Shown here piece after piece: positions 51,071 through 60,615 of a stretch of DNA of 64,000 bases. The translations under genes were made by a program, and so were the position numbers. The stretch lies in the NCBI RefSeq assembly GCF_029961185.1, contig NZ_JASBQQ010000006.1:186001-250000 (forward strand). The letters are read 5' to 3'. Every line of letters starts with the position of its first letter. Positions within the stretch are counted from its first letter, which is position 1. The notes beneath the pieces are model-generated. The model had not been told where the DNA came from. It ran no database searches and worked only from the letters and a program-made list of their open reading frames with translations. Source of the stretch: Albidovulum aestuarii. GTDB taxonomy: Bacteria; Pseudomonadota; Alphaproteobacteria; Rhodobacterales; Rhodobacteraceae.

Positions 51071-53803
51071 TCAGTCGAATTCATAGCCGAACCCGTCCGC
51101 GCCGCCAGTGACGGTGACGCGGGTCAGGGCCTTGCCCTCCAGCTTGCGGTTGAGCACCTGGCGGCTGAGGTCCGGCAGCAGCGTGTTGGTCAGGATCGCG
51201 TCGATCATCCGCCCGCCGCTTTCGATTTCGGTGCAGCGCGCCCTGATCAGGTCCATCAGCCCGCCGCCAATCACAAGTTCCGCATCATGTCCTTCGATCA
51301 GGCGGCGTGCGATTGCCTTCAGCTTGTGGCCCGCGATGGCTTCGATCATCTCATCCGACAGCGGATAGTAGGGGATCGTGACGACACGGCCGAGCAAAGC
51401 GGCCGGGAAGGTTTTCAGGAGCGGCGCGCGAAGCGATGCGGTCAGGTCGTCGAGGTCAGCCTTCGTCTTTCCCACTTCGGTCATCGCCATGATTTCGTCG
51501 GTGCCGACATTCGAGGTCAGGAGGATCAGCGTATTCTTGAAATCGATCCTGCGGCCCTCGCTGTCGTCCATCATGCCCTTGTCGAAGACCTGAAAGAAAA
51601 TCTCGTGCACGTCGGGATGCGCCTTTTCGACCTCGTCGAGCAGGATCACAGAATAGGGCCTGCGGCGCACCGCTTCGGTCAGGATGCCGCCCTTACCGTA
51701 GCCTACGTAACCCGGCGGCGCGCCCTTCAGGGTAGACACCGTATGCGCCTCCTGAAACTCGCTCATATTGATCGAGATGAGGTTCTGCTCGCCGCCGTAA
51801 AGCGCCTCGGCCAAGGCCAGGGCGGTTTCGGTCTTGCCGACGCCGGAAGGGCCACAGAGCATAAAAACACCGATGGGTTTTTCCGGCGCGCCGAGACCGG
51901 CATAGGAGGTCTGGATGCGGTTCGCGATCATCTCCATCGCGTGGTCCTGCCCAACGACGCGGCTCGAGAGGATACCGGCAAGTGCCAGCGCCCGTTCGGT
52001 CTGGCTGGCCAGCATCCGCCCCATCGGGATGCCGGTCCAGTCCTGCACGACCGACGCGACCGCATTGCGGTCGACGGACGGAAGGATGAGCGGGCGTTCG
52101 CCCTGTGCCTCGGTCAGTTCTGCCATCTTCGCGCGCAGATCGGTCAGGGTCCTGTCACGCTCTTCCGGGCTGAGGGCGGCGGGCGGCGCCTCGTCGACCT
52201 CCTCCTCGGCCCCTTCCCCCGGCGGTTCATCGGGTGGCAGGTCGCCGCTGGTGCCGGTTTCGTCCAGTTCCACACCCGACCGGCGAAGCTGGCCGCGCAG
52301 GTCGAGGATCGCGTCGACCAGCGCCTTCTCCGCCTCCCACCTTTCGGTCGCGGCGGCAAGTTCCGTTTCCGTATCGGCGAGCGCCGCGTCCACCTCGGCC
52401 CGGCGTTCGCCGGTGTCGATGCCGATAGCCTCCTCGCGTTCGATGATGCCCGCCTCGATCTCCAGCGCCTGCTTGCGGCGCTCTATATCCTCCACCTCGG
52501 CTGGTGTCGCATGCTGGCTGACGGCGACACGGGCGCAGGACGTATCGAGCAGGCTGATCGCCTTGTCGGGCAGTTGCCGCGCTGGGATGTAGCGGTGCGA
52601 CAGCGTCACCGCCGCCTCGATGGCCTCGTCGAGAATTTCGACCTTGTGGTGCTTTTCCAGAACCGCGGCGACACCCCGGCACATGCGGATCGCGGCCTCT
52701 TCTGAGGGTTCTTCGACCTTCACCACCTGAAAACGGCGGGTGAGTGCGGGGTCCTTCTCGATATGCTCTTTGTATTCGGCCCATGTGGTCGCGGCGACGG
52801 TCCTGAGTTCGCCGCGCGCTAAGGCCGGTTTCAGAAGGTTCGCGGCATCGCCCGTGCCCGCGGCCCCGCCCGCGCCGATCAGGGTATGCGCCTCGTCGAT
52901 GAAAAGGATGATGGGCTTGTCGGAGGACTGAACCTCATCGATCACGGTCTTCAGCCGCTTCTCGAATTCGCCCTTCACCGACGCGCCCGCCTGCATCAGT
53001 CCGACATCGAGCATATGCAACTCGACCGCGCGCAACTGCGGCGGCACGTCGCCCCGCGCAAGCCTCAGTGCGAAGCCTTCGACCACGGCGGTCTTGCCCA
53101 CCCCGGCCTCGCCCGTCAGGATCGGGTTGTTCTGACGCCGCCGCATCAGGATGTCGATGATCTGACGGATCTCCATGTCGCGTCCGACGACCGGGTCGAT
53201 CTCGCCCGCCTTGGCGCGTTCGGTCAGGTTCGTGGCATATTGATCCAACGCTGATTGCCCGCCGGGTCGCGCCTTGGGCTTGTCGTCCTTTGCGGGTGCG
53301 GCGGTTGCCTCGATGGATGCGGCCAGCAGGTCCGACAACTGCCCCGCCATCGCATCCGGGTCGATCTTGTCGAACTCAAGACTGATCTTGAAAAGCAGCC
53401 CCTCCAGAACCGGTGTCTTCAGCGCGCCCAAGAGAAGGTAGGCCGATCGCACCGTATCGTCGCCGAATTCAAGCGATCCGAAGGTCCACGCGTCCTGAAT
53501 GGCGCGGAAGATGTGGTCGGAAAACTCCTCGACCGAACCCGCGCCATGGGGCAGCGCGTCGATGGCGCGGGCGATGTCGCCTTCCAGCCGCGCCTCATCA
53601 ACGTCCGCCGATTGCAGGAGAATCTCGAAATCCGATCGTGCCGACCGCGCCAGTTCAGCGACGAAATGGACAAGCTCCACATAGGGATTTCCGCGCGTCT
53701 TGGCCGTCTGCGCCGCGGCAGAAAAAGCCTTCAGGCACAAAGGGTTGAGTTTGCCCACAAGCTCCTTGCGCTTGATCGTCTCGGGCGAACCGCGTTGGGC
53801 CAT
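51071..53803 (-). CDS. clpV: Type VI secretion ATPase ClpV (TssH)
   Basis: 910 residues from ATG 53803; a TTG at 53818 would add five residues. N-terminal double Clp repeat (1-150), first AAA+ domain with GEAGVGKTAVVEG, a coiled-coil middle region with an acidic insertion (about residue 530), second AAA+ domain with GPSGVGKTETALALAEALYG and a ClpB-type C-terminal domain. It pulls apart the contracted TssB-TssC sheath for reuse. It is the only gene of the locus on the minus strand and is divergent from the kinase gene. Confidence 0.95.
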   Translation of the reverse strand: MAQRGSPETIKRKELVGKLNPLCLKAFSAAAQTAKTRGNPYVELVHFVAELARSARSDFEILLQSADVDEARLEGDIARAIDALPHGAGSVEEFSDHIFRAIQDAWTFGSLEFGDDTVRSAYLLLGALKTPVLEGLLFKISLEFDKIDPDAMAGQLSDLLAASIEATAAPAKDDKPKARPGGQSALDQYATNLTERAKAGEIDPVVGRDMEIRQIIDILMRRRQNNPILTGEAGVGKTAVVEGFALRLARGDVPPQLRAVELHMLDVGLMQAGASVKGEFEKRLKTVIDEVQSSDKPIILFIDEAHTLIGAGGAAGTGDAANLLKPALARGELRTVAATTWAEYKEHIEKDPALTRRFQVVKVEEPSEEAAIRMCRGVAAVLEKHHKVEILDEAIEAAVTLSHRYIPARQLPDKAISLLDTSCARVAVSQHATPAEVEDIERRKQALEIEAGIIEREEAIGIDTGERRAEVDAALADTETELAAATERWEAEKALVDAILDLRGQLRRSGVELDETGTSGDLPPDEPPGEGAEEEVDEAPPAALSPEERDRTLTDLRAKMAELTEAQGERPLILPSVDRNAVASVVQDWTGIPMGRMLASQTERALALAGILSSRVVGQDHAMEMIANRIQTSYAGLGAPEKPIGVFMLCGPSGVGKTETALALAEALYGGEQNLISINMSEFQEAHTVSTLKGAPPGYVGYGKGGILTEAVRRRPYSVILLDEVEKAHPDVHEIFFQVFDKGMMDDSEGRRIDFKNTLILLTSNVGTDEIMAMTEVGKTKADLDDLTASLRAPLLKTFPAALLGRVVTIPYYPLSDEMIEAIAGHKLKAIARRLIEGHDAELVIGGGLMDLIRARCTEIESGGRMIDAILTNTLLPDLSRQVLNRKLEGKALTRVTVTGGADGFGYEFD

Positions 53804-53952
53804 AATCCTTGCCCCCAATTGGTTAAATGTATGATCTGACTTGGTCGAACTGAAAAAATATAGGTACGCTGACCCTCAGGCAGTTTATGCTGGAATCGCG
53901 CTTTAAGCGACCATTTTACACATACCGCAGCCTCGCGGTCATTCAGGGGCGT

Positions 53953-56043
53953 ATGATGATTGATGCGATGCCCGGCGATATTTTCAGCCGGGGACAGGTT
54001 CTGAACAACACTTACGAGATCGAGGGCGTCCTTGGTCGCGGCGGCACGGGTGAGGTCTATCGCGCCACAAACCAGATCACCGGACGGACGGTGGCGATCA
54101 AGGCGCTGAACAGCCAGTTTTCCGGCAATGACGACTATGTCGACCTGATGAAGCGCGAGGAGCAGATGCGCGACATCCGCGACGATGCGGTCGTGCGCTA
54201 CACCGAATGTTCGCGCTCGGATCAGGGGCATGTGTTTCTGGTCATGGACTATATCGACGGGCCGTCGCTGAACGACGAGATGGCGGCGCGGCGGATGGAG
54301 GTGCGCGAGCTTCTGATCATCGCACACCGGGTGGCATTGGGCCTGCGCGTGGCGCACCGGAACGGGATCGTGCATCGGGATCTGTCGCCCGACAACGTGA
54401 TCCTGAAGGGCGGCAGCGCCGAACAGGCGGTGATCATCGATTTTGGCATCGCCAAGGATACCGGCGCGGGCGCGCGGACCATCGTCGGCAACGATTTCGC
54501 GGGCAAATACGAATATGCCGCACCCGAGCAGGTTGAGGGCCGGGCCGAGAAGCGGTCGGATTTCTACGCGCTGGGTGCGCTGTTGCTGGCAGCGTTCCGG
54601 GGTGCGATCCCGTTCGCGGGCGCGACGCCGGGAGAGATGGTGCGGCGCAAGCAGCAACCCTTGGATACGTTGGGCGTGCCGGAGCCGTTGAAGGGTCTGA
54701 TCGACTGGCTGTCCGCCCCTGATCTTGCGGGCCGCCCCGCCTCGGCCGATGAGATAGTCGGCAGGCTGGACGCGCTGCTTGACCCGAAAGGGCGCGGCGC
54801 GGCACCGAAAGTGCAGGCGCCCCGGCCACGTGGGCGGCTTGGATGGTTGGTGCTGCCGGTTCTGCTGCTTCTGGGCGCCGGGGCCTATTTTGGCGGGGTG
54901 GCGGACTGGATCGGACCGCCGGAATTGCCCGTCGCCGAACCGTTCCGGTTCGAGGCCCGCGCGGGCGTGGACGGGGTGGCTTTGTCCGGCAACGCGCCCG
55001 ACGCCGAAAGCGCGGGGATGCTGGTGGACGCTTTCGCAGCGCGGGCGGGATCGCCGCCGCCACCCGATGCACTGACACTGGCGCAGGGCGTGCCTTCGGA
55101 CACATGGCCCGGTTCGGTCGCCGATCTTCTGGGAAGGTCGGACGGGCTGGAGGATTGGCGCATCGATGTTGCCGGGATGAATGCGCGGGTCGCGGGCCTT
55201 GCCGCCAATGGCGCTGCCCGGCGGGAGGCGGAGGACCGGCTACAGGACTGGGCGCGCGCCGGGGGGTTTGCTTTGGCCACATCCATCGTCGCCGGACCAA
55301 GGGACCTGCCGGTGGCAGAGGTCGCCGCGCTGCTGAAAGAGGTGGCCGATTGCGGTACGCTCGTACAGAACGCAGCGGGCGAGAGCTATGCGCTGGGCGA
55401 CACGATCACCGTCACCGGGTCCGTGGCGCAATCTGCGACGAAAGATGTAATTCGTTCGCGTCTGGCCGACGCGGTCGGTGACCGTCATGTGCGGGTGGAG
55501 GTGTCCGAGCTCAATTCCGACATATGCACCGTCCGGCAGGCGCTGCCCGACCTGGCGCAGGCCGGGCTCTCGATCTGGCTGGGCGACGGCGCGACTGGGG
55601 CGGCGAACCTGTCGGGTGCCTATCATGTCGATGACAACCCCATCATCGAGGTTCACGCCCCGGCCAGTCTGACCGAAGGGTCGCTGTGGGTCGTCGTCGT
55701 CGACAATACCGGCAAGGTCTTTAACCTTTTGCCCAATATAAACTTCGAGGAACAAAGGATCCACCGGCTGGGTGTCGTGGAAGACGGAATAAGGCGAATC
55801 CGGGTTCTTCACTCCATCGACGAGTTCAGGGCCGACCCGCGCGTGATGGCGATGAAGATCGCGCCAACCGATTTCGGCAAGAGTGAGATCGTGGCGATCC
55901 TGTCACGGGAAAACCTGTTCGACATCCGGCGTCCGAGAGATGAGTCCACCGCGTCATTTGCCGAGGCACTAACGGCGATTCAGGCTCAAAGTCCGGAAAA
56001 CATTACCGCCGTGGCCACCAGACTACTGGATTCCGGACCTTGA
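53953..56043 (+). CDS. Type VI-linked transmembrane Ser/Thr kinase (PpkA-like)
   Basis: About 696 residues; starts at 53953, 53956 or 53968 are all possible. Residues about 15-270 are a Hanks-type kinase with glycine loop (GRGGTGEVYRA), lysine (VAIKAL), HRDLSPDN and DFGIAK, so it should be active. A membrane span follows (LGWLVLPVLLLLGAGAYFGG, about 288-310), then a periplasmic region with two BON-like modules and a C-terminal DUF4384-like domain (LTEGSLWVVVVDNTGKVFNL). With the FHA protein at the other end of the cluster it forms the classic threonine-phosphorylation switch of type VI systems; the phosphatase is not in the window. Confidence 0.9.
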   Translation: MMIDAMPGDIFSRGQVLNNTYEIEGVLGRGGTGEVYRATNQITGRTVAIKALNSQFSGNDDYVDLMKREEQMRDIRDDAVVRYTECSRSDQGHVFLVMDYIDGPSLNDEMAARRMEVRELLIIAHRVALGLRVAHRNGIVHRDLSPDNVILKGGSAEQAVIIDFGIAKDTGAGARTIVGNDFAGKYEYAAPEQVEGRAEKRSDFYALGALLLAAFRGAIPFAGATPGEMVRRKQQPLDTLGVPEPLKGLIDWLSAPDLAGRPASADEIVGRLDALLDPKGRGAAPKVQAPRPRGRLGWLVLPVLLLLGAGAYFGGVADWIGPPELPVAEPFRFEARAGVDGVALSGNAPDAESAGMLVDAFAARAGSPPPPDALTLAQGVPSDTWPGSVADLLGRSDGLEDWRIDVAGMNARVAGLAANGAARREAEDRLQDWARAGGFALATSIVAGPRDLPVAEVAALLKEVADCGTLVQNAAGESYALGDTITVTGSVAQSATKDVIRSRLADAVGDRHVRVEVSELNSDICTVRQALPDLAQAGLSIWLGDGATGAANLSGAYHVDDNPIIEVHAPASLTEGSLWVVVVDNTGKVFNLLPNINFEEQRIHRLGVVEDGIRRIRVLHSIDEFRADPRVMAMKIAPTDFGKSEIVAILSRENLFDIRRPRDESTASFAEALTAIQAQSPENITAVATRLLDSGP

Positions 56044-56119
56044 CGCAGGGTCAAAAGGGGCGAACACTCTAACGAGTTTTGTGAATGTTTTTTTGAAGTC
56101 GTTTTGAAAGGTACGGGAT

Positions 56120-57253
56120 ATGAGGGACCTGGAAGCGTTCCTCGCCCCGGTGGATAATGCGAATCCCTCTGGGGTTGAGTTACGCAACGACGCCCGGTTT
56201 CATGCGATCGAACGGCTGTTGGAGCCCGCGTCGCGCCGCTACAGGCTTGAGGATCTGACATCCGGCGGGACCGGTGCGGTCACGCTCGACTGGGACGGTC
56301 TTATTGCGGACGCGGAGGAGCTGGCCGCCACCGGGCGGGACCTTCGTCTGCTGGTGATCGTCGCGCGGGCGGCGGCGAATGAGGCGGGTTTTGCCGGGCT
56401 GGCCGCCGGGCTGACGCTGCTGGCCGAGACGGTAGAAAAGAACTGGGATCACTTGCATCCCGCTTTGCGCGACGGCGGCACCAAGCGCGAGGCGGCGACG
56501 CGCCGGATCAACGCGCTTTACCAGATCGAGAATGACGAGAACGGTGTTCTGGGCGATCTGCAGTTCAACATCGTGATGACCCCGCGCGGCATCGGGCCGG
56601 TTTCGGGCGCGGACCTCGCCGCCGGGATGGTCAACCGCAACACGGTCCTGAACGAGGCGCCTTCGGGACTCGGTGATAAAGAGCGCGCAACTTTGGTGGC
56701 CGAGCATGAGGTACGGGTGGCCCGTGTGCGTACCGCCTGCCGGGCGACGGCGGCGGAACGACCCGAGGAATTGCAGGCGCTGGCAAATGATGTGGCTGCG
56801 GCGCGCGATGCGCTGACCGCGCTTGAAACGGCGCTGAACGCGCAGGTTGCCGACAATGGCGTGGGCGTTGGGTTCAAGTCCCTCGCGACCTTTCTTTACC
56901 GCGTCGCCACCACTGTCGCGGCCGCGCAGGAGGACGACGACAATGCAACCGAAGAGACCGAGATGACCCCGGCCCCAGCAGAGCAGGCGACCGTAGGCGC
57001 GCCGCAGACCGCCCCGACACCGCAGGCCGCGATGCCGGACCAGATCAATTCGCGCCGCGATGTCGAACGCGCGCTCGACCAGATCATCGCATTTTACGAG
57101 CGCACTGAACCGTCGTCGCCCATCCCGCATCTGGCCAAGAGGATGCGCAAGATGGTGCCCATGAACTTCGTTGAACTGATGGAAGAGATCGCGCCCTCCG
57201 GAATGAAGGAATTCCGCAATGTGGCGGGCGTTTTTGATGAGAAATCCAAATAA
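56120..57253 (+). CDS. tssA: Type VI secretion protein TssA
   Basis: 377 residues with the N-terminal ImpA domain (about 1-130; LLVIVARAAANEAGFAGLAAGL, NWDHLHPAL) and a C-terminal region after a proline/alanine linker (about 280-310) ending FVELMEEIAPSGMKEFRNV. It caps and guides sheath growth. The 76-base gap before it starts with its own RBS-like GGTACGGGA. Next gene follows after 15 bases. Confidence 0.9.
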   Translation: MRDLEAFLAPVDNANPSGVELRNDARFHAIERLLEPASRRYRLEDLTSGGTGAVTLDWDGLIADAEELAATGRDLRLLVIVARAAANEAGFAGLAAGLTLLAETVEKNWDHLHPALRDGGTKREAATRRINALYQIENDENGVLGDLQFNIVMTPRGIGPVSGADLAAGMVNRNTVLNEAPSGLGDKERATLVAEHEVRVARVRTACRATAAERPEELQALANDVAAARDALTALETALNAQVADNGVGVGFKSLATFLYRVATTVAAAQEDDDNATEETEMTPAPAEQATVGAPQTAPTPQAAMPDQINSRRDVERALDQIIAFYERTEPSSPIPHLAKRMRKMVPMNFVELMEEIAPSGMKEFRNVAGVFDEKSK

Positions 57254-57268
57254 GGGAGAAGCGGACAG

Positions 57269-57802
57269 ATGAGCGAGAGCAAAGCCAAGGTGATCGAACG
57301 CAATCGCGCGCCGCGGGTGCAGATCGCCTATGATGTCGAACATTACGGCAGCCCGACGACGATCGAACTGCCCTTCGTCATGGGCGTGATGGCGGACCTT
57401 GCCGGCGCATCGGAAACGCGTGAGGCGCAGAAACCGCCGGCGGAGCGGACCTTTGTCGAGGTCGATGCGGGGCGCTTTCCGAAATTCATGGAAGCGCTCG
57501 GCCCCCGCGTGAAAGCGCGCGTGCCGAACAAACTGCCCGCCGGGGAAGGGGCGGATGCGGATGAAGAGATGTTCGTCGATCTCAGCTTCAAATCGATGGG
57601 CGATTTCGCGCCTGACAAGATCGCCGAACAGGTTCCCGCCCTTTCGGAACTTCTGAAGATGCGCCGCCAGCTGGAGGAACTGCTGTCCTACATGGACGGC
57701 AAGGTGAACGCCGAAAAGCGCATTGCCCAGCTACTGACCAATGAACCCCTGCTCGCGCAGGTCGCCGAAGAGGCGATGAAATCCGGCAAGGCGGAGGAAT
57801 AA
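57269..57802 (+). CDS. tssB: Type VI sheath small subunit TssB (VipA)
   Basis: 177 residues, the usual size. VQIAYDVEHYGSPTTIELPF at the N-terminus, FVEVDAGRFPKFMEAL in the middle and the helical DFAPDKIAEQVPALSELLKM at the C-terminal side are the family pattern. GGGAGAAG precedes the ATG. It forms the contractile sheath with TssC, whose gene begins 3 bases later. Confidence 0.95.
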   Translation: MSESKAKVIERNRAPRVQIAYDVEHYGSPTTIELPFVMGVMADLAGASETREAQKPPAERTFVEVDAGRFPKFMEALGPRVKARVPNKLPAGEGADADEEMFVDLSFKSMGDFAPDKIAEQVPALSELLKMRRQLEELLSYMDGKVNAEKRIAQLLTNEPLLAQVAEEAMKSGKAEE

Positions 57803-57805
57803 GTC

Positions 57806-59311
57806 ATGGCCGAGACCAAGAAAGACACCGCCGTCGCCGAGGCTGAAGCACTCGATCTGGGGGAATTCAGCGACCTTCTTGAGAAGGACTTCCGCGTCAA
57901 GGAAGACGACAGCGCCAAATTGCAGAAGCTGGTGCAGAACCTCGCACTGGCGGCGAAAGAAAAGGCAGGGACCGCGACGATTTCCGGCAATGCGGTCAAA
58001 TCGATCAAGTCGCTGATCGCCGGGATCGACAGCCTGCTGTCCACCCAGATGAACGAGATCCTGCACGCCCCCGAGGTCCGGCAGATCGAGGGAACATGGC
58101 GCGGGCTGCATTACCTTTGCAACAACACCGAGACCGACCAGAAGCTTAAGATCCGGGTGATGAACATCACCAAGGATCAGCTTGCCGATCAGCTGGAGGA
58201 TTTCGAAGGTCAGATGTGGGACCAGTCCCCGGCCTTCAAGAAGCTCTACACCGAGGAATATTCGATGTTCGGGGGTGAGCCCTATGGCTGCCTGCTGGGC
58301 GCTTACGAGTTCTCGCACCATCCCCGCGACGTAGGTCTTTTGCGCAATCTCTCAGGTGTCTGTGCCTCTGCCCATGCGCCCTTCATCGCGGCAGCTGCGC
58401 CGCAGCTTTTCCGCATGGAAAGCTGGCAGGAATTGCCGAACCCGCAGGACCTGCAACAGATCGTATCGTCACCCGACTACGCAAGCTGGCAGTCGCTGCG
58501 TGAAAGCGAGGACAGCCGCTATATCGGCCTGACCATGCCCCGCGTTCTGGCGCGTCTGCCCTATGGCGCGGCAACGGTGCCGGTGAAGGGTTTCGCCTTA
58601 GAGGAAGAGATCGACGGCAAGCACGACCACTATGTCTGGATGAACGCCGCCTTCGCGATGGGCGTGAACATCAACCGCAGCCACAAGCTCTTTGGCTGGG
58701 GCACGCAGATCCGGGGTGTGGAATCCGGCGGCACGGTGATCAACCTGCCGGTCCACACCTTCCCGACCGATGATGGCAGCGTGGCGATGAAATGCCCGAC
58801 CGAGATCGCGATCGACGACCGGCGCGAGGCGGAACTGGCCAAGCTTGGCATGATGCCGATCCTGCACCGCAAGAACACCGATGTCGCGGCCTTCATCGGC
58901 GCGCACAGCTTGCAGGATGACGAGGCGCGGGCCGGGCGGCTGGTCGATCCGGACGCACAGGCCAATGAAAGACTCAGCGCGAACCTGCCCTATCTCTTCC
59001 CGGTCAGCCGGTTCGCGCATTATCTGAAGGCCATCGCGCGCGACAAGATCGGCACGTTCAAGGAACGCGCCGACATGCAGGTCTGGCTCAGCGAATGGAT
59101 CAACCGCTACGTCCTGGCCAACACCGCAATGGCGACCGATGCGCAGAAGGCCAAGCGTCCGTTGGCCGCGGCAGAGGTGCAGGTGGACAGCGTCGAAGGG
59201 CGCCCCGGCTATTACAACGCACGGTTCTACCTGCGTCCGCATTACCAGTTGGAAGGCATTAACGCGAGCCTGCGGCTCGTCTCTGAACTGCCCTCGGTCA
59301 AGGGGGCCTGA
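57806..59311 (+). CDS. tssC: Type VI sheath large subunit TssC (VipB)
   Basis: 501 residues, typical. Family segments: EVRQIEGTWRGLHYLCNN, FSHHPRDVGLLRNLSGV, DSRYIGLTMPRVLARLPYG, NLPYLFPVSRFAHYLKAIAR and the C-terminal PGYYNARFYLRPHYQLEG. Its N-terminal 60 residues carry the helix that meets TssB and ClpV. A stem-loop follows its stop. Confidence 0.96.
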   Translation: MAETKKDTAVAEAEALDLGEFSDLLEKDFRVKEDDSAKLQKLVQNLALAAKEKAGTATISGNAVKSIKSLIAGIDSLLSTQMNEILHAPEVRQIEGTWRGLHYLCNNTETDQKLKIRVMNITKDQLADQLEDFEGQMWDQSPAFKKLYTEEYSMFGGEPYGCLLGAYEFSHHPRDVGLLRNLSGVCASAHAPFIAAAAPQLFRMESWQELPNPQDLQQIVSSPDYASWQSLRESEDSRYIGLTMPRVLARLPYGAATVPVKGFALEEEIDGKHDHYVWMNAAFAMGVNINRSHKLFGWGTQIRGVESGGTVINLPVHTFPTDDGSVAMKCPTEIAIDDRREAELAKLGMMPILHRKNTDVAAFIGAHSLQDDEARAGRLVDPDAQANERLSANLPYLFPVSRFAHYLKAIARDKIGTFKERADMQVWLSEWINRYVLANTAMATDAQKAKRPLAAAEVQVDSVEGRPGYYNARFYLRPHYQLEGINASLRLVSELPSVKGA

Positions 59312-59314
59312 GGC

Positions 59315-59330
59315 GGGGCGGCAGCGCCCC
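59315..59330 (+). other. Stem-loop between tssC and hcp
   Basis: GGGGCG (59315-59320), loop GCAG, CGCCCC (59325-59330), just past the tssC stop and followed by TCCTTT. Too weak to be a full terminator, but well placed to let hcp be made at a different level from the sheath genes. Confidence 0.5.
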
Positions 59331-59374
59331 TCCTTTCACCACCGGCATTCTTTGTGACCTGAAAGGAATAGGAA

Positions 59375-59872
59375 ATGGCATTCAGCGGATACATGAAGAT
59401 CGACGACATACAGGGCGAATCCAAACGCGCCGATCATGAGGACGAGATCGACTTTTTCGGAATAGGCTGGGGCGCGGCACAGACCAGTTCGGCCGCGACC
59501 GGATCAGGCCGGACGCGCGGCCGCGCGGTAATCTCGGACGTTAAGATCGAGAAGTTTTACGACGCGTCTTCGCCGCTTCTGGCACTGGCCTGCATGCAAG
59601 GCAAAAGCTTCCCAGAAATCATCGCCTATGTCCGCAAGGATTCCGGCGACGCGCATCTCGACTACCTCGTCATCACAATGACGGATGTGATCGTCAGCAG
59701 TTATCAGATGCATGGCAGCGGCCCGAAGGAAACCGATGACGACATGATCACGGAAGAGGTTTGCCTGTCCTGCGAGACGATCAACATCAAATACGTCAAG
59801 CAGGCCGGCGATCATTCGGCGGGCGATGAATTCGAGGTCGAATACGACATCGTGGCCGGTAAGGCGGCCTGA
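59375..59872 (+). CDS. hcp: Type VI tube protein Hcp (TssD)
   Basis: 165 residues, normal. FSGYMKIDDIQGESKRADHE at the start, HLDYLVITMTDVIVSSYQM and ETINIKYVKQ are the family pattern. Hexamers stack into the inner tube and carry effectors. AAAGGAA before the ATG; a separate 63-base leader with a stem-loop hints at its own mRNA level. Confidence 0.95.
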   Translation: MAFSGYMKIDDIQGESKRADHEDEIDFFGIGWGAAQTSSAATGSGRTRGRAVISDVKIEKFYDASSPLLALACMQGKSFPEIIAYVRKDSGDAHLDYLVITMTDVIVSSYQMHGSGPKETDDDMITEEVCLSCETINIKYVKQAGDHSAGDEFEVEYDIVAGKAA

Positions 59873-59898
59873 GTGCCCTGACCGTGGAAGGGTAACCA

Positions 59899-60615
59899 GT
59901 GTCCGACCAGATCCAGCCCCTGCAATCGCGGCGCGAAGCCGTGCAGCCGAGCCTTTGGGACCGGCTGGTCGACGATCTGCCGGGGCTGGTCGCCGAAACC
60001 GACCGGCGGCGGAAAGAACTGGAAAAAGAGATCGGGGCGGACCGTGTGGCCCGCCTCGTTGCGGGCGGGCGGCGGGCCCTGGAACGCGAAGCCTCGCTCG
60101 ATCAGGAAGAACGGCGGCTTGCGCATGTCTTTCTCACCCAGATCGAGCGCCGCGCCGCATTAGAGGAACGCGGGATCGTCGTAACGCCCTCGATCCTGCG
60201 CGAAGCGGTGCGGCGCGATATCGAGGCTTTGTTCAATATCGAGCGGTGGCAGGCAAGTCACCTTCTGGGCGATGCCGAGCGTCGCGGGGCCGAGGACCCC
60301 GAAGACCTTCTGGCCGATTTCCCGCATGTCCGCCGGTCTGTCCTGAACTACGGCGTGCCGTCATTTTCCGGCCGCCGCGCGCGGGATTTCGATCCCGATG
60401 CGCTGGCGAAAGAACTGAAGGAAATCGTCGCGGTTTTCGAGCCCCGCCTGAAGCGCGACACGATCAGGGTCAAGGTCGCAACCGGCGACAAGACCGGCCT
60501 TCGAATCGATATAGAGGGCGTATTGATCATGTCGCCGGTGCCCGAACGGCTGAAGCTTTCGACCACCATTGATCTCGACAATGGCAGCGCCATCACCGCG
60601 CTCGGGGAGGTCTGA
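59899..60615 (+). CDS. tssE: Type VI baseplate protein TssE, N-terminally enlarged
   Basis: 238 residues from GTG 59899 with GGAAGGG in front. SLWDRLVDDLPG (residues about 12-23) is the usual TssE opening, and LREAVRRDIEALFNIERWQ with ADFPHVRRSVLNYGVPSFSG is the gp25-like core. Between the two lies a charged helical stretch of about 65 residues that ordinary TssE proteins lack. The stop shares one base with the tssF start. Confidence 0.9.
   Translation: MSDQIQPLQSRREAVQPSLWDRLVDDLPGLVAETDRRRKELEKEIGADRVARLVAGGRRALEREASLDQEERRLAHVFLTQIERRAALEERGIVVTPSILREAVRRDIEALFNIERWQASHLLGDAERRGAEDPEDLLADFPHVRRSVLNYGVPSFSGRRARDFDPDALAKELKEIVAVFEPRLKRDTIRVKVATGDKTGLRIDIEGVLIMSPVPERLKLSTTIDLDNGSAITALGEV

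Noticed and set aside
51287-52705. 472-residue open frame on the plus strand inside clpV
   Set aside because: Antisense shadow of a well-conserved ATPase gene.
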